From contig NZ_JAUCZH010000008.1 in the NCBI RefSeq assembly GCF_030373185.1, forward strand, positions 124,001 through 188,000: a DNA stretch of 64,000 bases. The letters are read 5' to 3'. Positions 55,239-62,904 of this stretch are shown piece by piece. Under the pieces are notes generated by a model that saw nothing but the letters and a program-made list of their open reading frames with translations, was not told the DNA's origin and did no database searches. This stretch comes from Tabrizicola sp. (GTDB taxonomy: Bacteria > Pseudomonadota > Alphaproteobacteria > Rhodobacterales > Rhodobacteraceae). Position 1 is the first letter of the stretch, and every line of letters starts with the position of its first letter. Both the position numbers and the translations under genes were made by a program.

Positions 55239-55682
55239 ATGACCGATGCTTCCCCCATTGCCCGCAAGGACTGGATGGCCGTTCTCGCCAAGGCGGCGCC
55301 CGCAAGGCTTGCCGCGCTGATGCCCGACCTGCCGCCCCACACGACTTTGCGCAACCCCGAGACGGGGGCGGTCATGGTCCGGGGGCGGGTCAGCGCGACC
55401 GGTGCGCCGTTCAATCTGGGGGAAATGACCGTCACCCGCTGTTCTGTCCGGCTGGAAGACGGCGCGGTCGGGCATGCCTGGGTGCAGGGCCGCGACAAGG
55501 CGCACGCCCGGCGCGCGGCGATTGTCGATGCGCTGATGCAGACCGGTGCCGCAGCGGCGATGCGGGCGCATATCATCGCCCCCCTTGCTGGCGAGGCCGC
55601 CGCTGCCCGCAGCCAGCGGGCCGAAAGGGCCGCCGCAACCAAGGTCGATTTCTTCACCATGGTCAGGGGGGAAGACCAATGA
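55239..55682 (+). CDS. phnG: C-P lyase core complex subunit PhnG
   Basis: 147 aa. Family sequence VMVRGRVSATGAPFNLGEMTVTRCSVRL and GHAWVQGRDKAHARRAAIVDAL. Part of the PhnGHIJ core that forms alkylphosphonate ribose triphosphate. First gene of phnG-H-I-J-K-L-N, with stop overlapping phnH by four bases. Confidence 0.93.
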   Translation: MTDASPIARKDWMAVLAKAAPARLAALMPDLPPHTTLRNPETGAVMVRGRVSATGAPFNLGEMTVTRCSVRLEDGAVGHAWVQGRDKAHARRAAIVDALMQTGAAAAMRAHIIAPLAGEAAAARSQRAERAAATKVDFFTMVRGEDQ

Positions 55683-56260
55683 CAGCCACGATCTCCGGCG
55701 ACACCCTTTCCGGCGGCTTCACCGAAGCCCCGATGCAATCTGCCCGTGCCTTCCGCGAAATCCTGGAGGTGCTGGCCCGGCCCGGCCTGATCCGCACGGT
55801 CACCGGGGCCGCGCCGCCGGCACCCCTGTCCATTGCCGCCGGTGTGGCGCTTCTGACGCTGACCGATCCGACCACGCCGCTGCACCTGGCCGGGGCGGCC
55901 GATTGCCAGCCGGTGCGCGACTGGGTGGCTTTCCACATCGGCGCCCCGCTGGTTGCGGCCGAAGAGGCGGACTTCGCCCTTGGCACCTGGGACGCGCTGC
56001 AACCGGTTGCCCGGTTCAGGATCGGCCAGCCGGATTATCCCGACCGGTCCGCCACGCTGATCGTGGAGCTTGACCGGCTGACGAACCACGGCCCGGCCCT
56101 GTCCGGCCCGGGGATTGCGCTGTCGACCTGGCTTTCCCTACCCGAAACCGCAGCCTTCCGGGCCAATCGGGCGCTGTTTCCGCTGGGCTATGACTGCCTC
56201 TTCACCTGCGGCGACCGGCTGGCCGGTCTGCCAAGATCCACCCGAGTGGAGAATATCTGA
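55679..56260 (+). CDS. phnH: C-P lyase core complex subunit PhnH
   Basis: 193 aa. PhnH segments: SARAFREILEVLARPG, the central ADFALGTWDAL, and the C-terminal FPLGYDCLFTCGDRLAGLPRSTRV. A structural subunit of the core complex with a pyridoxal-transferase-like fold but no active site. Overlaps phnG by four bases and phnI by one. Confidence 0.93.
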   Translation: MTATISGDTLSGGFTEAPMQSARAFREILEVLARPGLIRTVTGAAPPAPLSIAAGVALLTLTDPTTPLHLAGAADCQPVRDWVAFHIGAPLVAAEEADFALGTWDALQPVARFRIGQPDYPDRSATLIVELDRLTNHGPALSGPGIALSTWLSLPETAAFRANRALFPLGYDCLFTCGDRLAGLPRSTRVENI

Positions 56261-57345
56261 TGTATGTCGCCGTCAAGGGTGGCGAACGCGCCATCGACAA
56301 TGCCCATGCCTGGTTGGCCGAAGAACGCCGGGGTGATCCCGCCGTGCCAGAGCTGACCATTGCGCAGATCCGCGGACAGATGACTCTGGCGGTGAACCGG
56401 GTCATGGCCGAAGGCTCGCTTTATGATCCGGACCTTGCCGCCCTTGCCATCAAGCAGGCGCGCGGCGATCTGATCGAGGCGATCTTCCTGATCCGGGCCT
56501 ACCGGACGACGCTGCCACGTCTTGCGGGATCGAACCCGGTGGATACAGGGGCCATGACAGTCGACCGCCGGATCTCGGCCACGTTCAAGGACTTGCCTGG
56601 GGGGCAGGTGCTGGGGTCGACCTTTGACTACACTCACCGCCTCTTGGACTTTGCCCTGATGGCCGAAGGGTCCGAAGTGCCTTCCGGCGCCAGCGCTCCC
56701 GCCACTCCTGGCCCGATGCCGCATGTGACCAGCTTTCTGAACCGGGACGGGCTGATCGAAACCGCGCCGCCGTCCGACACCACACCGCCTGACCTGACGC
56801 GTGAGCCCCTGGAACTGCCGGCCGACCGGTCGCTGCGCCTTCAGGCGATCACCCGTGGGGATGAGGGGTTCATCCTGTCGATGGCTTATTCCACCCAGCG
56901 CGGCTACGGGCGCACCCATGCTTTCGTGGGTGAATTGCGGATCGGCACCGTCGCGGTGGAGGTCGACATCCCCGAGCTTGGTTTCGCTGTGGAGATCGGC
57001 GAGGTCGAACTGACCGAATGTGAGACCGTGAACCAGTTCAAGGGCAGCCGGACCGAGCCGCCGCAGTTCACGCGCGGCTATGGGCTGGTCTTCGGCCAAA
57101 GCGAACGCAAGTCCATCGCGATGAGCCTTGTCGACCGGTCGCTGCGCTGGAAAGAGCTTGGCGAGGACTTCACCGGCGCCCCGGCGCAGGATGAGGAATT
57201 CGTGCTTTACCACTGTGACAACATCCAGGCGACCGGGTTTCTGGAACATATCAAACTACCGCACTACGTTGATTTTCAGGCCGAGCTGGAACTGGTCCGG
57301 CGACTGCGGGCCGAGGCGCAGGCAATGCAGGAGGCCGCGGAATGA
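56260..57345 (+). CDS. phnI: C-P lyase core complex subunit PhnI
   Basis: 361 aa. Begins MYVAVKGGERAIDNAHAWL, the usual PhnI start, and contains DPDLAALAIKQARGDLIEAIFLIRAYRTTLPR. PhnI together with G, H and L displaces the base of a nucleoside triphosphate and attaches the phosphonate to the ribose 1-position. Overlaps phnJ by four bases. Confidence 0.95.
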   Translation: MYVAVKGGERAIDNAHAWLAEERRGDPAVPELTIAQIRGQMTLAVNRVMAEGSLYDPDLAALAIKQARGDLIEAIFLIRAYRTTLPRLAGSNPVDTGAMTVDRRISATFKDLPGGQVLGSTFDYTHRLLDFALMAEGSEVPSGASAPATPGPMPHVTSFLNRDGLIETAPPSDTTPPDLTREPLELPADRSLRLQAITRGDEGFILSMAYSTQRGYGRTHAFVGELRIGTVAVEVDIPELGFAVEIGEVELTECETVNQFKGSRTEPPQFTRGYGLVFGQSERKSIAMSLVDRSLRWKELGEDFTGAPAQDEEFVLYHCDNIQATGFLEHIKLPHYVDFQAELELVRRLRAEAQAMQEAAE

Positions 57346-58205
57346 CCGATCAGGCTTACAACTTCGCCTACCTAGACGAACAGACCAAGCGCATGATCCG
57401 CCGCGCGATCCTGAAGGGCATTGCGGTGCCGGGTTATCAGGTTCCCTTTGCCAGCCGCGAGATGCCGATGCCTTATGGCTGGGGGACGGGCGGCGTCCAG
57501 GTGACGGCCGCCTGCCTTGTGCCGGAAGACCTGCTGAAGGTCATCGACCAGGGCGCTGATGACACCACCAACGCGGTATCGATCCGCAAGTTCTTCCAGC
57601 GCACCGCAGGGGTTGCCACCACCGAGGCCACGGCCGAGGCGACCGTGATCCAGACCCGCCACCGCATCCCCGAGGTGCCGCTGACCGAGGGTCAGATCCT
57701 TGTCTATCAGGTGCCGATCCCGGAACCCCTGCGCTTTCTGGAACCACGCGAGACCGAGACGCGAAAGATGCACGAGCTGGAGGAATACGGGCTGATGCAT
57801 GTCAAGCTTTACGAAGACATCGCCCGACATGGCGAGATTGCCACCAGCTATGCCTATCCGGTCAAGGTCGAGGGGCGCTATGTGATGGACCCTTCGCCGA
57901 TCCCGAAATTCGACAACCCCAAGCTTGGCCAAAGCCCTGCGATCCAGCTGTTCGGCGCGGGGCGTGAGCAGCGCATCTACGCCCTGCCGCCCTATTCGGA
58001 TGTGGTCAGCCTTGATTTCGACGATCACCCGTTTCAGGCGTCGAAAGCGCCGCATGACTGCGACCTTTGCGGTGCGAAGGACAGCTATCTGGATGAGGTG
58101 ATCACCGATGACGCGGGTGGGCGGATGTTCGTCTGTTCCGACACCGATTTCTGCGCTGGACGCCGGGCCGAAGGCCATGTCGGACGGCTGGGAGAACCGG
58201 TATGA
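57342..58205 (+). CDS. phnJ: Radical SAM carbon-phosphorus lyase
   Basis: 287 aa, closely similar to E. coli PhnJ (MIRRAILKGIAVPGYQVPF near the N-terminus). Four Cys with the spacing of the E. coli enzyme are present at 240, 243, 265 and 271; three bind the 4Fe-4S cluster and the last corresponds to the thiyl-radical Cys272. Gly31 matches the catalytic Gly32. It breaks the C-P bond of alkylphosphonate ribose 5-phosphate, giving an alkane and a cyclic phosphate. Confidence 0.97.
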   Translation: MTDQAYNFAYLDEQTKRMIRRAILKGIAVPGYQVPFASREMPMPYGWGTGGVQVTAACLVPEDLLKVIDQGADDTTNAVSIRKFFQRTAGVATTEATAEATVIQTRHRIPEVPLTEGQILVYQVPIPEPLRFLEPRETETRKMHELEEYGLMHVKLYEDIARHGEIATSYAYPVKVEGRYVMDPSPIPKFDNPKLGQSPAIQLFGAGREQRIYALPPYSDVVSLDFDDHPFQASKAPHDCDLCGAKDSYLDEVITDDAGGRMFVCSDTDFCAGRRAEGHVGRLGEPV

Positions 58206-59008
58206 CCCTGCACCCGAGAAATCCCGAAATTTCGCATGGAACAGCGACGCCCGATCAGCCCTTGCTCAAGGTCGAGGGCCTGACCAAGCGCTACGGCCCC
58301 CGGATCGGCTGCCTTGATGTCAGCTTTGATCTTTACCCCGGCGAGGTGCTGGGAATCGTGGGCGAAAGCGGGTCGGGCAAGTCCACGCTTCTGTCCTGCC
58401 TCGCCGGACATCAGCGCGCCGATCTTGGCCGCATCGCCTATGATGGCCGCGATGTGCTCGCGATGTCCGAAACCGAACGCCGCCGCCTTGGCCGCACCGA
58501 TTGGGCCTATGTCCACCAGAACCCGCGCGACGGGTTGCGGATGGGGGTCAGCGCCGGTGGCAATGTCGGTGAACGGTTGATGGCCGTGGGCGCGCGCCAC
58601 TACGGTGACATCCGGGGCAAGGCCGCCGACTGGCTGGGCCGGGTGGAGATTGCGGGCGACCGGATCGACGACCGACCGTCAGCCTTTTCCGGCGGCATGC
58701 AACAGCGGCTCCAGATCGCGCGGAACCTTGTGACCTCGCCGCGCCTCGTGTTCATGGATGAACCCACGGGCGGGCTTGATGTGTCCGTTCAGGCCCGACT
58801 TCTGGACCTTTTGCGTGGGCTGGTGCGTGACCTTGGCCTTTCGGTCATCATCGTGACGCATGACCTTGCCGTGGTCCGGCTGCTGGCCCACCGCCTGATG
58901 GTGATGAAATCGGGCCGCGTGGTTGAACAGGGCCTGACCGATCAGGTTCTGGACGATCCGCAGCATGCCTATACGCAACTTCTCGTCTCTTCTGTCTTGC
59001 AGGTGTAA
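58202..59008 (+). CDS. phnK: C-P lyase ABC-type protein PhnK
   Basis: 268 aa. Walker A GESGSGKST, signature FSGGMQQRLQIARNL, Walker B LVFMDEPTGGLD. Not a transporter: PhnK binds the PhnGHIJ core and probably couples ATP hydrolysis to its working cycle. Overlaps phnJ by four bases; phnL follows after a gap of four. Confidence 0.93.
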   Translation: MTLHPRNPEISHGTATPDQPLLKVEGLTKRYGPRIGCLDVSFDLYPGEVLGIVGESGSGKSTLLSCLAGHQRADLGRIAYDGRDVLAMSETERRRLGRTDWAYVHQNPRDGLRMGVSAGGNVGERLMAVGARHYGDIRGKAADWLGRVEIAGDRIDDRPSAFSGGMQQRLQIARNLVTSPRLVFMDEPTGGLDVSVQARLLDLLRGLVRDLGLSVIIVTHDLAVVRLLAHRLMVMKSGRVVEQGLTDQVLDDPQHAYTQLLVSSVLQV

Positions 59009-59012
59009 CCCC

Positions 59013-59711
59013 ATGATCCGGATTGAAAACCTGTCGAAATCCTTCACGATGCACAATCAGGGCAGCGCCACGATCCCGGTCATGGTGGGGGCGCGCCTGA
59101 CCATTGCCCCCGGCGAATGTGTCGGCCTGACCGGCCAGTCCGGCGCGGGCAAATCCACTCTGATGCGGATGGTCTGGGGCAACTACCTTGCCGCCGGGGG
59201 CAGCATCATGGTTGGGGAAACCGACGTCGCCACCGCCCAACCGCGCCAGATCATTGCGCTCCGCCGGGAAACCCTTGGCTATGTCAGCCAGTTCCTCCGC
59301 GTCGTCCCGCGCGTGCCGACGCTGGACGTGGTGGCGGAACCACTTCTGGCCCTTGGTACCCCCTTGACCGAAGCCCGCGACCGCGCCGCCACCTTGCTCG
59401 CCCGCCTGAACATCCCCGAACGGCTCTGGTCCCTGTCGCCCACCACCTTTTCGGGGGGCGAACAGCAGCGTGTCAACATCGCGCGCGGCTTTGCCCATGC
59501 CTACCCGGCGCTTTTGCTGGACGAACCCACCGCCAGTCTTGATGCGGCGAACCGAGAGGTCGTCCTGTCCCTGATCGACGAGGCCAAGGCGCGCGGTGCC
59601 GCCATCCTTGGCATCTTCCACGACGAAGGCGCGCGGTCCCGCGTCTGCGACCGTCTGGTCGATGTGACGGGATTCACGCCGCCAAACATCAAAGCCGGGG
59701 CTGCCGCATGA
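59013..59711 (+). CDS. phnL: C-P lyase ABC-type protein PhnL
   Basis: 232 aa. Walker A GQSGAGKST, signature FSGGEQQRVNIARGF, Walker B LLLDEPTASLD. With PhnG, H and I it is required for the first step of phosphonate attachment. Start at 59013 is the ATG just after the phnK stop. Overlaps phnN by four bases. Confidence 0.93.
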   Translation: MIRIENLSKSFTMHNQGSATIPVMVGARLTIAPGECVGLTGQSGAGKSTLMRMVWGNYLAAGGSIMVGETDVATAQPRQIIALRRETLGYVSQFLRVVPRVPTLDVVAEPLLALGTPLTEARDRAATLLARLNIPERLWSLSPTTFSGGEQQRVNIARGFAHAYPALLLDEPTASLDAANREVVLSLIDEAKARGAAILGIFHDEGARSRVCDRLVDVTGFTPPNIKAGAAA

Positions 59712-60232
59712 TCTTCGCCATCGTCGGCCCCTCAGGTGCAGGCAAGGACACGCTGATCGAAGGCGCGCTGCGGCTGCGCCCTGACCTCCGACTGATCCGC
59801 CGCGTCATCACCCGGCCAACCGGGGCAGGCGGCGAGGATTTCGAGGGCGTGACCGAGACCGACTTCGCCACCCGGCTGTCGCGTGGCGAATTTGCCCTGC
59901 ACTGGCAGGCGCACGGCCTGTCCTACGGCATCCCGAAGGCGCAACTTGCAGCCCCCGGCGGCGTGATCTTCAACGGCAGCCGTGCCGCCTTGCCGCAGGC
60001 CGTTCAGGTCTTCCCCAACCTTCGCGTGATCCTTGTAACCGCGCCGGACACCATCCTTGCAGCACGCCTAGCCGCCCGAGGACGTGAGAGTGAGGCCGAC
60101 ATCCGCCAACGCCTGACCCGTGTCGCCTTCACCCTGCCCGCAGGGATCACAGCGGAAACGGTGGTCAATGACGGTGCGCTGGAAACCGGCATTGTCCGGC
60201 TTCTGGCCACCCTTCAGCCGGTCAGAGCGTAG
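59708..60232 (+). CDS. phnN: Ribose 1,5-bisphosphate phosphokinase
   Basis: 174 aa, guanylate-kinase-like fold with P-loop GPSGAGKDTLIEGA. It converts ribose 1,5-bisphosphate into PRPP so the ribose from C-P lyase can be reused. The 3' end overlaps the convergent DUF1045 gene by 19 bases. Last plus-strand gene of the G-to-N run. Confidence 0.93.
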   Translation: MIFAIVGPSGAGKDTLIEGALRLRPDLRLIRRVITRPTGAGGEDFEGVTETDFATRLSRGEFALHWQAHGLSYGIPKAQLAAPGGVIFNGSRAALPQAVQVFPNLRVILVTAPDTILAARLAARGRESEADIRQRLTRVAFTLPAGITAETVVNDGALETGIVRLLATLQPVRA

Positions 60233-60867
60233 CGGTGCAGAAGATGAAAAGCGCCCGCAGCATCTTCGCCGAACAGGCACAGATCCTTAATCACGAAGGG
60301 GCGGGGCAGCGCGTCGGCGAAATATGCCTGAAGGGCCACCAGCACCGGCAGAGCCTCTGCCTCGGGCAATCGGTCGGTCAGGGTCAGGTGGAACCGAAAC
60401 TCTTCCATTACATAGGGATAGCCCCACAGGTCCAGCAGCGCCCGCTGGCGCGAGGACAGGCTTTCGGGCCGGCGTCGCGCAATTTCAGCCGGGCCAAGCG
60501 GCGCGCGCAGGGGATTGGTCGCTTCGACGACTGCCGCGCCAAGCTCCAGCAGCGCCGCCTCGCAACCGCTTGGGGTCAGGGCCAGAAATCCGTGCAGGTT
60601 CTCCAGCACCAACCCGTCGCAGCGGACGGGTGCCAGCCGGGCGGCAAGGGCGGCAACGGCGTTTGCGATTGCGGCTTCATCCACGCCTTCACCGGGCCGG
60701 AATGGCGCGCGGATCGTGCCGTGAAAGCCGTATCGGCGCGGATCGGTGGTGATCTCTGCCGCTGGCCGGGGCAGGCCGGGAAGCGCTTGGCCGCCCGACA
60801 GCCACGCCTTTGCCCGGTCGGCGAAATCCCCGGGACGTGGGGCGAAATAGACAGCGTAGCGTTTCAT
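60214..60867 (-). CDS. DUF1045 2H-phosphoesterase of the phosphonate locus
   Basis: 217 aa from the ATG at 60867 (60876 is also possible). Two H-x-T motifs, HGTIRAPF near residue 50 and HLTLTD near residue 165, mark the 2H phosphoesterase fold, which opens cyclic phosphodiesters. The family (DUF1045) is repeatedly linked to phn operons. phnP, which opens the 5-phosphoribosyl 1,2-cyclic phosphate made by PhnJ, is missing from this window, so this protein is a reasonable substitute. Convergent overlap with phnN, divergent from phnM. Confidence 0.86.
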   Translation of the reverse strand: MKRYAVYFAPRPGDFADRAKAWLSGGQALPGLPRPAAEITTDPRRYGFHGTIRAPFRPGEGVDEAAIANAVAALAARLAPVRCDGLVLENLHGFLALTPSGCEAALLELGAAVVEATNPLRAPLGPAEIARRRPESLSSRQRALLDLWGYPYVMEEFRFHLTLTDRLPEAEALPVLVALQAYFADALPRPFVIKDLCLFGEDAAGAFHLLHRYALTG

Positions 60868-60898
60868 CTGGTCCATGGTCGGCGGCCTACAGGGTGCG

Positions 60899-60916
60899 TG
60901 TCACACGGGTGTGACA
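60899..60916. promoter_or_regulatory. Inverted repeat TGTCACA-N4-TGTGACA upstream of phnM
   Basis: A perfect 7-bp inverted repeat in the 104-bp gap between the divergent DUF1045 gene and phnM. It may be a regulator operator acting on both genes. It also resembles one PhoB half-site (TGTCAC), but the second half is not in direct orientation. Confidence 0.5.
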
Positions 60917-60971
60917 GGTCCATGGCAGTCAGCCTCTCCTCCGGGCCAGTTTCAAGACAGGATATGGGAAG

Positions 60972-62114
60972 ATGACCGAGACAATCCTAGCCAATGCCAC
61001 GCTGGTCCTTGAAGGCGAGGTTCTGCGCGGGCAGATCAGGCTGGCGGAAGGCCGCATTGCCGACATCGCCGAAGGCGGCGTGATCCCGCCGGGGGCCATT
61101 GATTGCGGCGGCGATCTGGTGATGCCGGGTCTGGTGGAGTTGCACACCGACAACCTCGAACGCCATATCGAGCCGCGCCCCAAGGTCAACTGGCCGCATC
61201 AGTCGGCCATCGTGGCGCATGACGCGGAACTGGCCAGCACCGGGATCACCACGGTGTTTGACGCGCTGCGGGTGGGATCCTTGGTGGCGGCGGGCAAGAC
61301 CAGCTACGGCGAATACGCCCGGGCGCTGGCCGACGAAATTCTGGAACTGCGCCGCGATGGGGCCTTGAAGATCAGCCACTTCCTGCATTTGCGGGCCGAG
61401 GTCTGCTCTGAAACGCTGGTGGCCGAGCTTGCCAAGTTCGGCCCCGAGGATCAGATCGGCATCGTCAGCCTGATGGACCATACCCCCGGTCAGCGCCAGT
61501 TCCGCGACATCTCGAAGCTCAAGGAATACTACACCGGCAAATATGGCCTGTCCGAGGCCGACTGGTCGGACCATGTGACCACGCAAAAGGCCCTGCGTGA
61601 CCGGGTGGGTGACGCGCATGAGGCGGCCGTTGTGGCCGAATCCCGCCGTTTTGGGGCCGTTTTGGCCAGCCATGACGACACCACGGCGGATCAGGTGGCC
61701 ACCAGCGCCAGCCACGGTGTCCACTTTGCCGAGTTTCCGACTACGACAGAGGCGGCGGCGGCCTGCCGCGCGCATGGCATCAAGGTGATGATGGGCGGGC
61801 CGAACCTGATCCGCGGTGGCAGCCACTCCGGCAATGTCGCCGCCAAGGAACTGGCCGAGGCGGGGCTGCTGGATATTCTGTCTTCGGATTATGTGCCGTC
61901 GTCGCTTTTGTCGGGTGCGCTGTTTCTGGGCGACCTGTGGGGCGATGTCGCGCGTGGGGTGGCGACAGTCACCACCGCGCCGGCCACCGCCACCGGGCTT
62001 GCCGACCGGGGCGCGCTGCGGCCCGGGTTGCGCGCCGATGTGATCCGCGTGGCCCGGGTGGGGCGCGCCGCCGCGCTGCGCGGGGTCTGGGTTGGAGGCG
62101 GTCGGGTTGGCTGA
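60972..62114 (+). CDS. phnM: Alpha-D-ribose 1-methylphosphonate 5-triphosphate diphosphatase
   Basis: 380 aa amidohydrolase-fold enzyme. It removes pyrophosphate from the ribose triphosphate intermediate before PhnJ acts. Visible: GDLVMPGLVELHTDNLERHIEPRP (metal-binding His and the acceptor segment), LMDHTPGQRQFRD, and SHDDTTADQV. A single gene separated from phnG-N by the DUF1045 gene. The 76-bp repeat element starts 64 bases after its stop. Confidence 0.94.
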   Translation: MTETILANATLVLEGEVLRGQIRLAEGRIADIAEGGVIPPGAIDCGGDLVMPGLVELHTDNLERHIEPRPKVNWPHQSAIVAHDAELASTGITTVFDALRVGSLVAAGKTSYGEYARALADEILELRRDGALKISHFLHLRAEVCSETLVAELAKFGPEDQIGIVSLMDHTPGQRQFRDISKLKEYYTGKYGLSEADWSDHVTTQKALRDRVGDAHEAAVVAESRRFGAVLASHDDTTADQVATSASHGVHFAEFPTTTEAAAACRAHGIKVMMGGPNLIRGGSHSGNVAAKELAEAGLLDILSSDYVPSSLLSGALFLGDLWGDVARGVATVTTAPATATGLADRGALRPGLRADVIRVARVGRAAALRGVWVGGGRVG

Positions 62115-62177
62115 CTTGGCCAAGCCCTTGCGAACGCTGGGGTAATCGGCCTTCCGCCGGGGTTGTCCGGCACCTTA

Positions 62178-62253
62178 TTCCCGTCTTGCACGCGTCTTTC
62201 TTCCGTCTCTGCGCACGGGGGAGTGGCGGGGCGTTAACCAGCCTTGGCGAATC
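62178..62253 (+). repeat. Intergenic element, copy 2 (first copy at 27422-27497)
   Basis: The same conserved blocks as copy 1 occur at identical offsets: TTCCCGTCTT (62178), CTTCCGTCTCT (62200), GGGCGTTAACCA (62229) and GGCGAATC (62246). GTCT recurs at 62183, 62194 and 62205, an exact 11-bp period as in copy 1. It lies 3' of phnM and 97 bases before the end of a low-GC minus-strand gene. The rest of the 236-bp gap contains a C-run/G-run hairpin-like stretch (62266-62299). Confidence 0.8.
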
Positions 62254-62350
62254 AGCTGTGCCGGGAGCCCCCCCACCCCATCCCTATGAGGGGGAGAGGA
62301 GGCAATTTGCGACGCGGGGGTGCAAAGCTGACGGGGTGCAAGCACGACCT

Positions 62351-62902
62351 CTATGTGCGAACTAGTCGCGAGATCTTTTCCATTAAGGCGCCTTTATTCA
62401 ACATCTCAAATTCCGGTATTCGGATTGTTGGAGAAAGGCCATTGCGCAAAGGAAGGATGTCGCGAAGCGTATCGAAGAATGCTCTCTGGAAATGCCTCCC
62501 GCCTACAAAAGGAAACTCTGCTGTAGGTCTGCGGTAGCCTGCCGCGCCTTTTTTCGCAGCTATGGTCCCATACCTTTTGCACAGAGAAATGTATGAGTCC
62601 CGCTCATATCCAAAACTAAGCCCGTCAGGATAAAGAGATAGTGCAATTTCTCTTTGAGAAGTAAAGTGTTGCACCTCATCGAATTCAATAAGGCAGTTCA
62701 AATCTGGAAGAAATGCATCCGGTCTCAATTTCATTTCCTTTTTGCCTGCAAGGCCTTGAAGATCCCCATTAAGCGCGGAAAAGACATTCTTGATCGGTAT
62801 GTCATCAGCCCCGAATTTATTTATAAGCCAGGGAAATGTGCGAGGTTCTACTCGCGTGAGTGAACGCAACAAATCAATGAAGATCTTCTCAGATTGCCCC
62901 AC
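62351..62902 (-). CDS. Low-GC PD-(D/E)XK-like nuclease, directly after parE
   Basis: 183 aa starting GTG at 62902, two bases after the parE stop. The segment RPDAFLPDLNCLIEFDEVQHF (Asp62, Glu73, Asp75, Gln78, His79) has the D-x(n)-E-x-D/K layout with a Q-H that resembles DUF559/Vsr-type PD-(D/E)XK nucleases. The rest is helical with no membrane segment. GC content is distinctly lower than in parE, suggesting acquisition. Its function is unknown; it might be a stand-alone restriction-like or repair nuclease. A true ribosome-binding site is not obvious, so it may be read by reinitiation after parE. Confidence 0.7.
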   Translation of the reverse strand: MGQSEKIFIDLLRSLTRVEPRTFPWLINKFGADDIPIKNVFSALNGDLQGLAGKKEMKLRPDAFLPDLNCLIEFDEVQHFTSQREIALSLYPDGLSFGYERDSYISLCKRYGTIAAKKGAAGYRRPTAEFPFVGGRHFQRAFFDTLRDILPLRNGLSPTIRIPEFEMLNKGALMEKISRLVRT

Positions 62903-62904
62903 GA

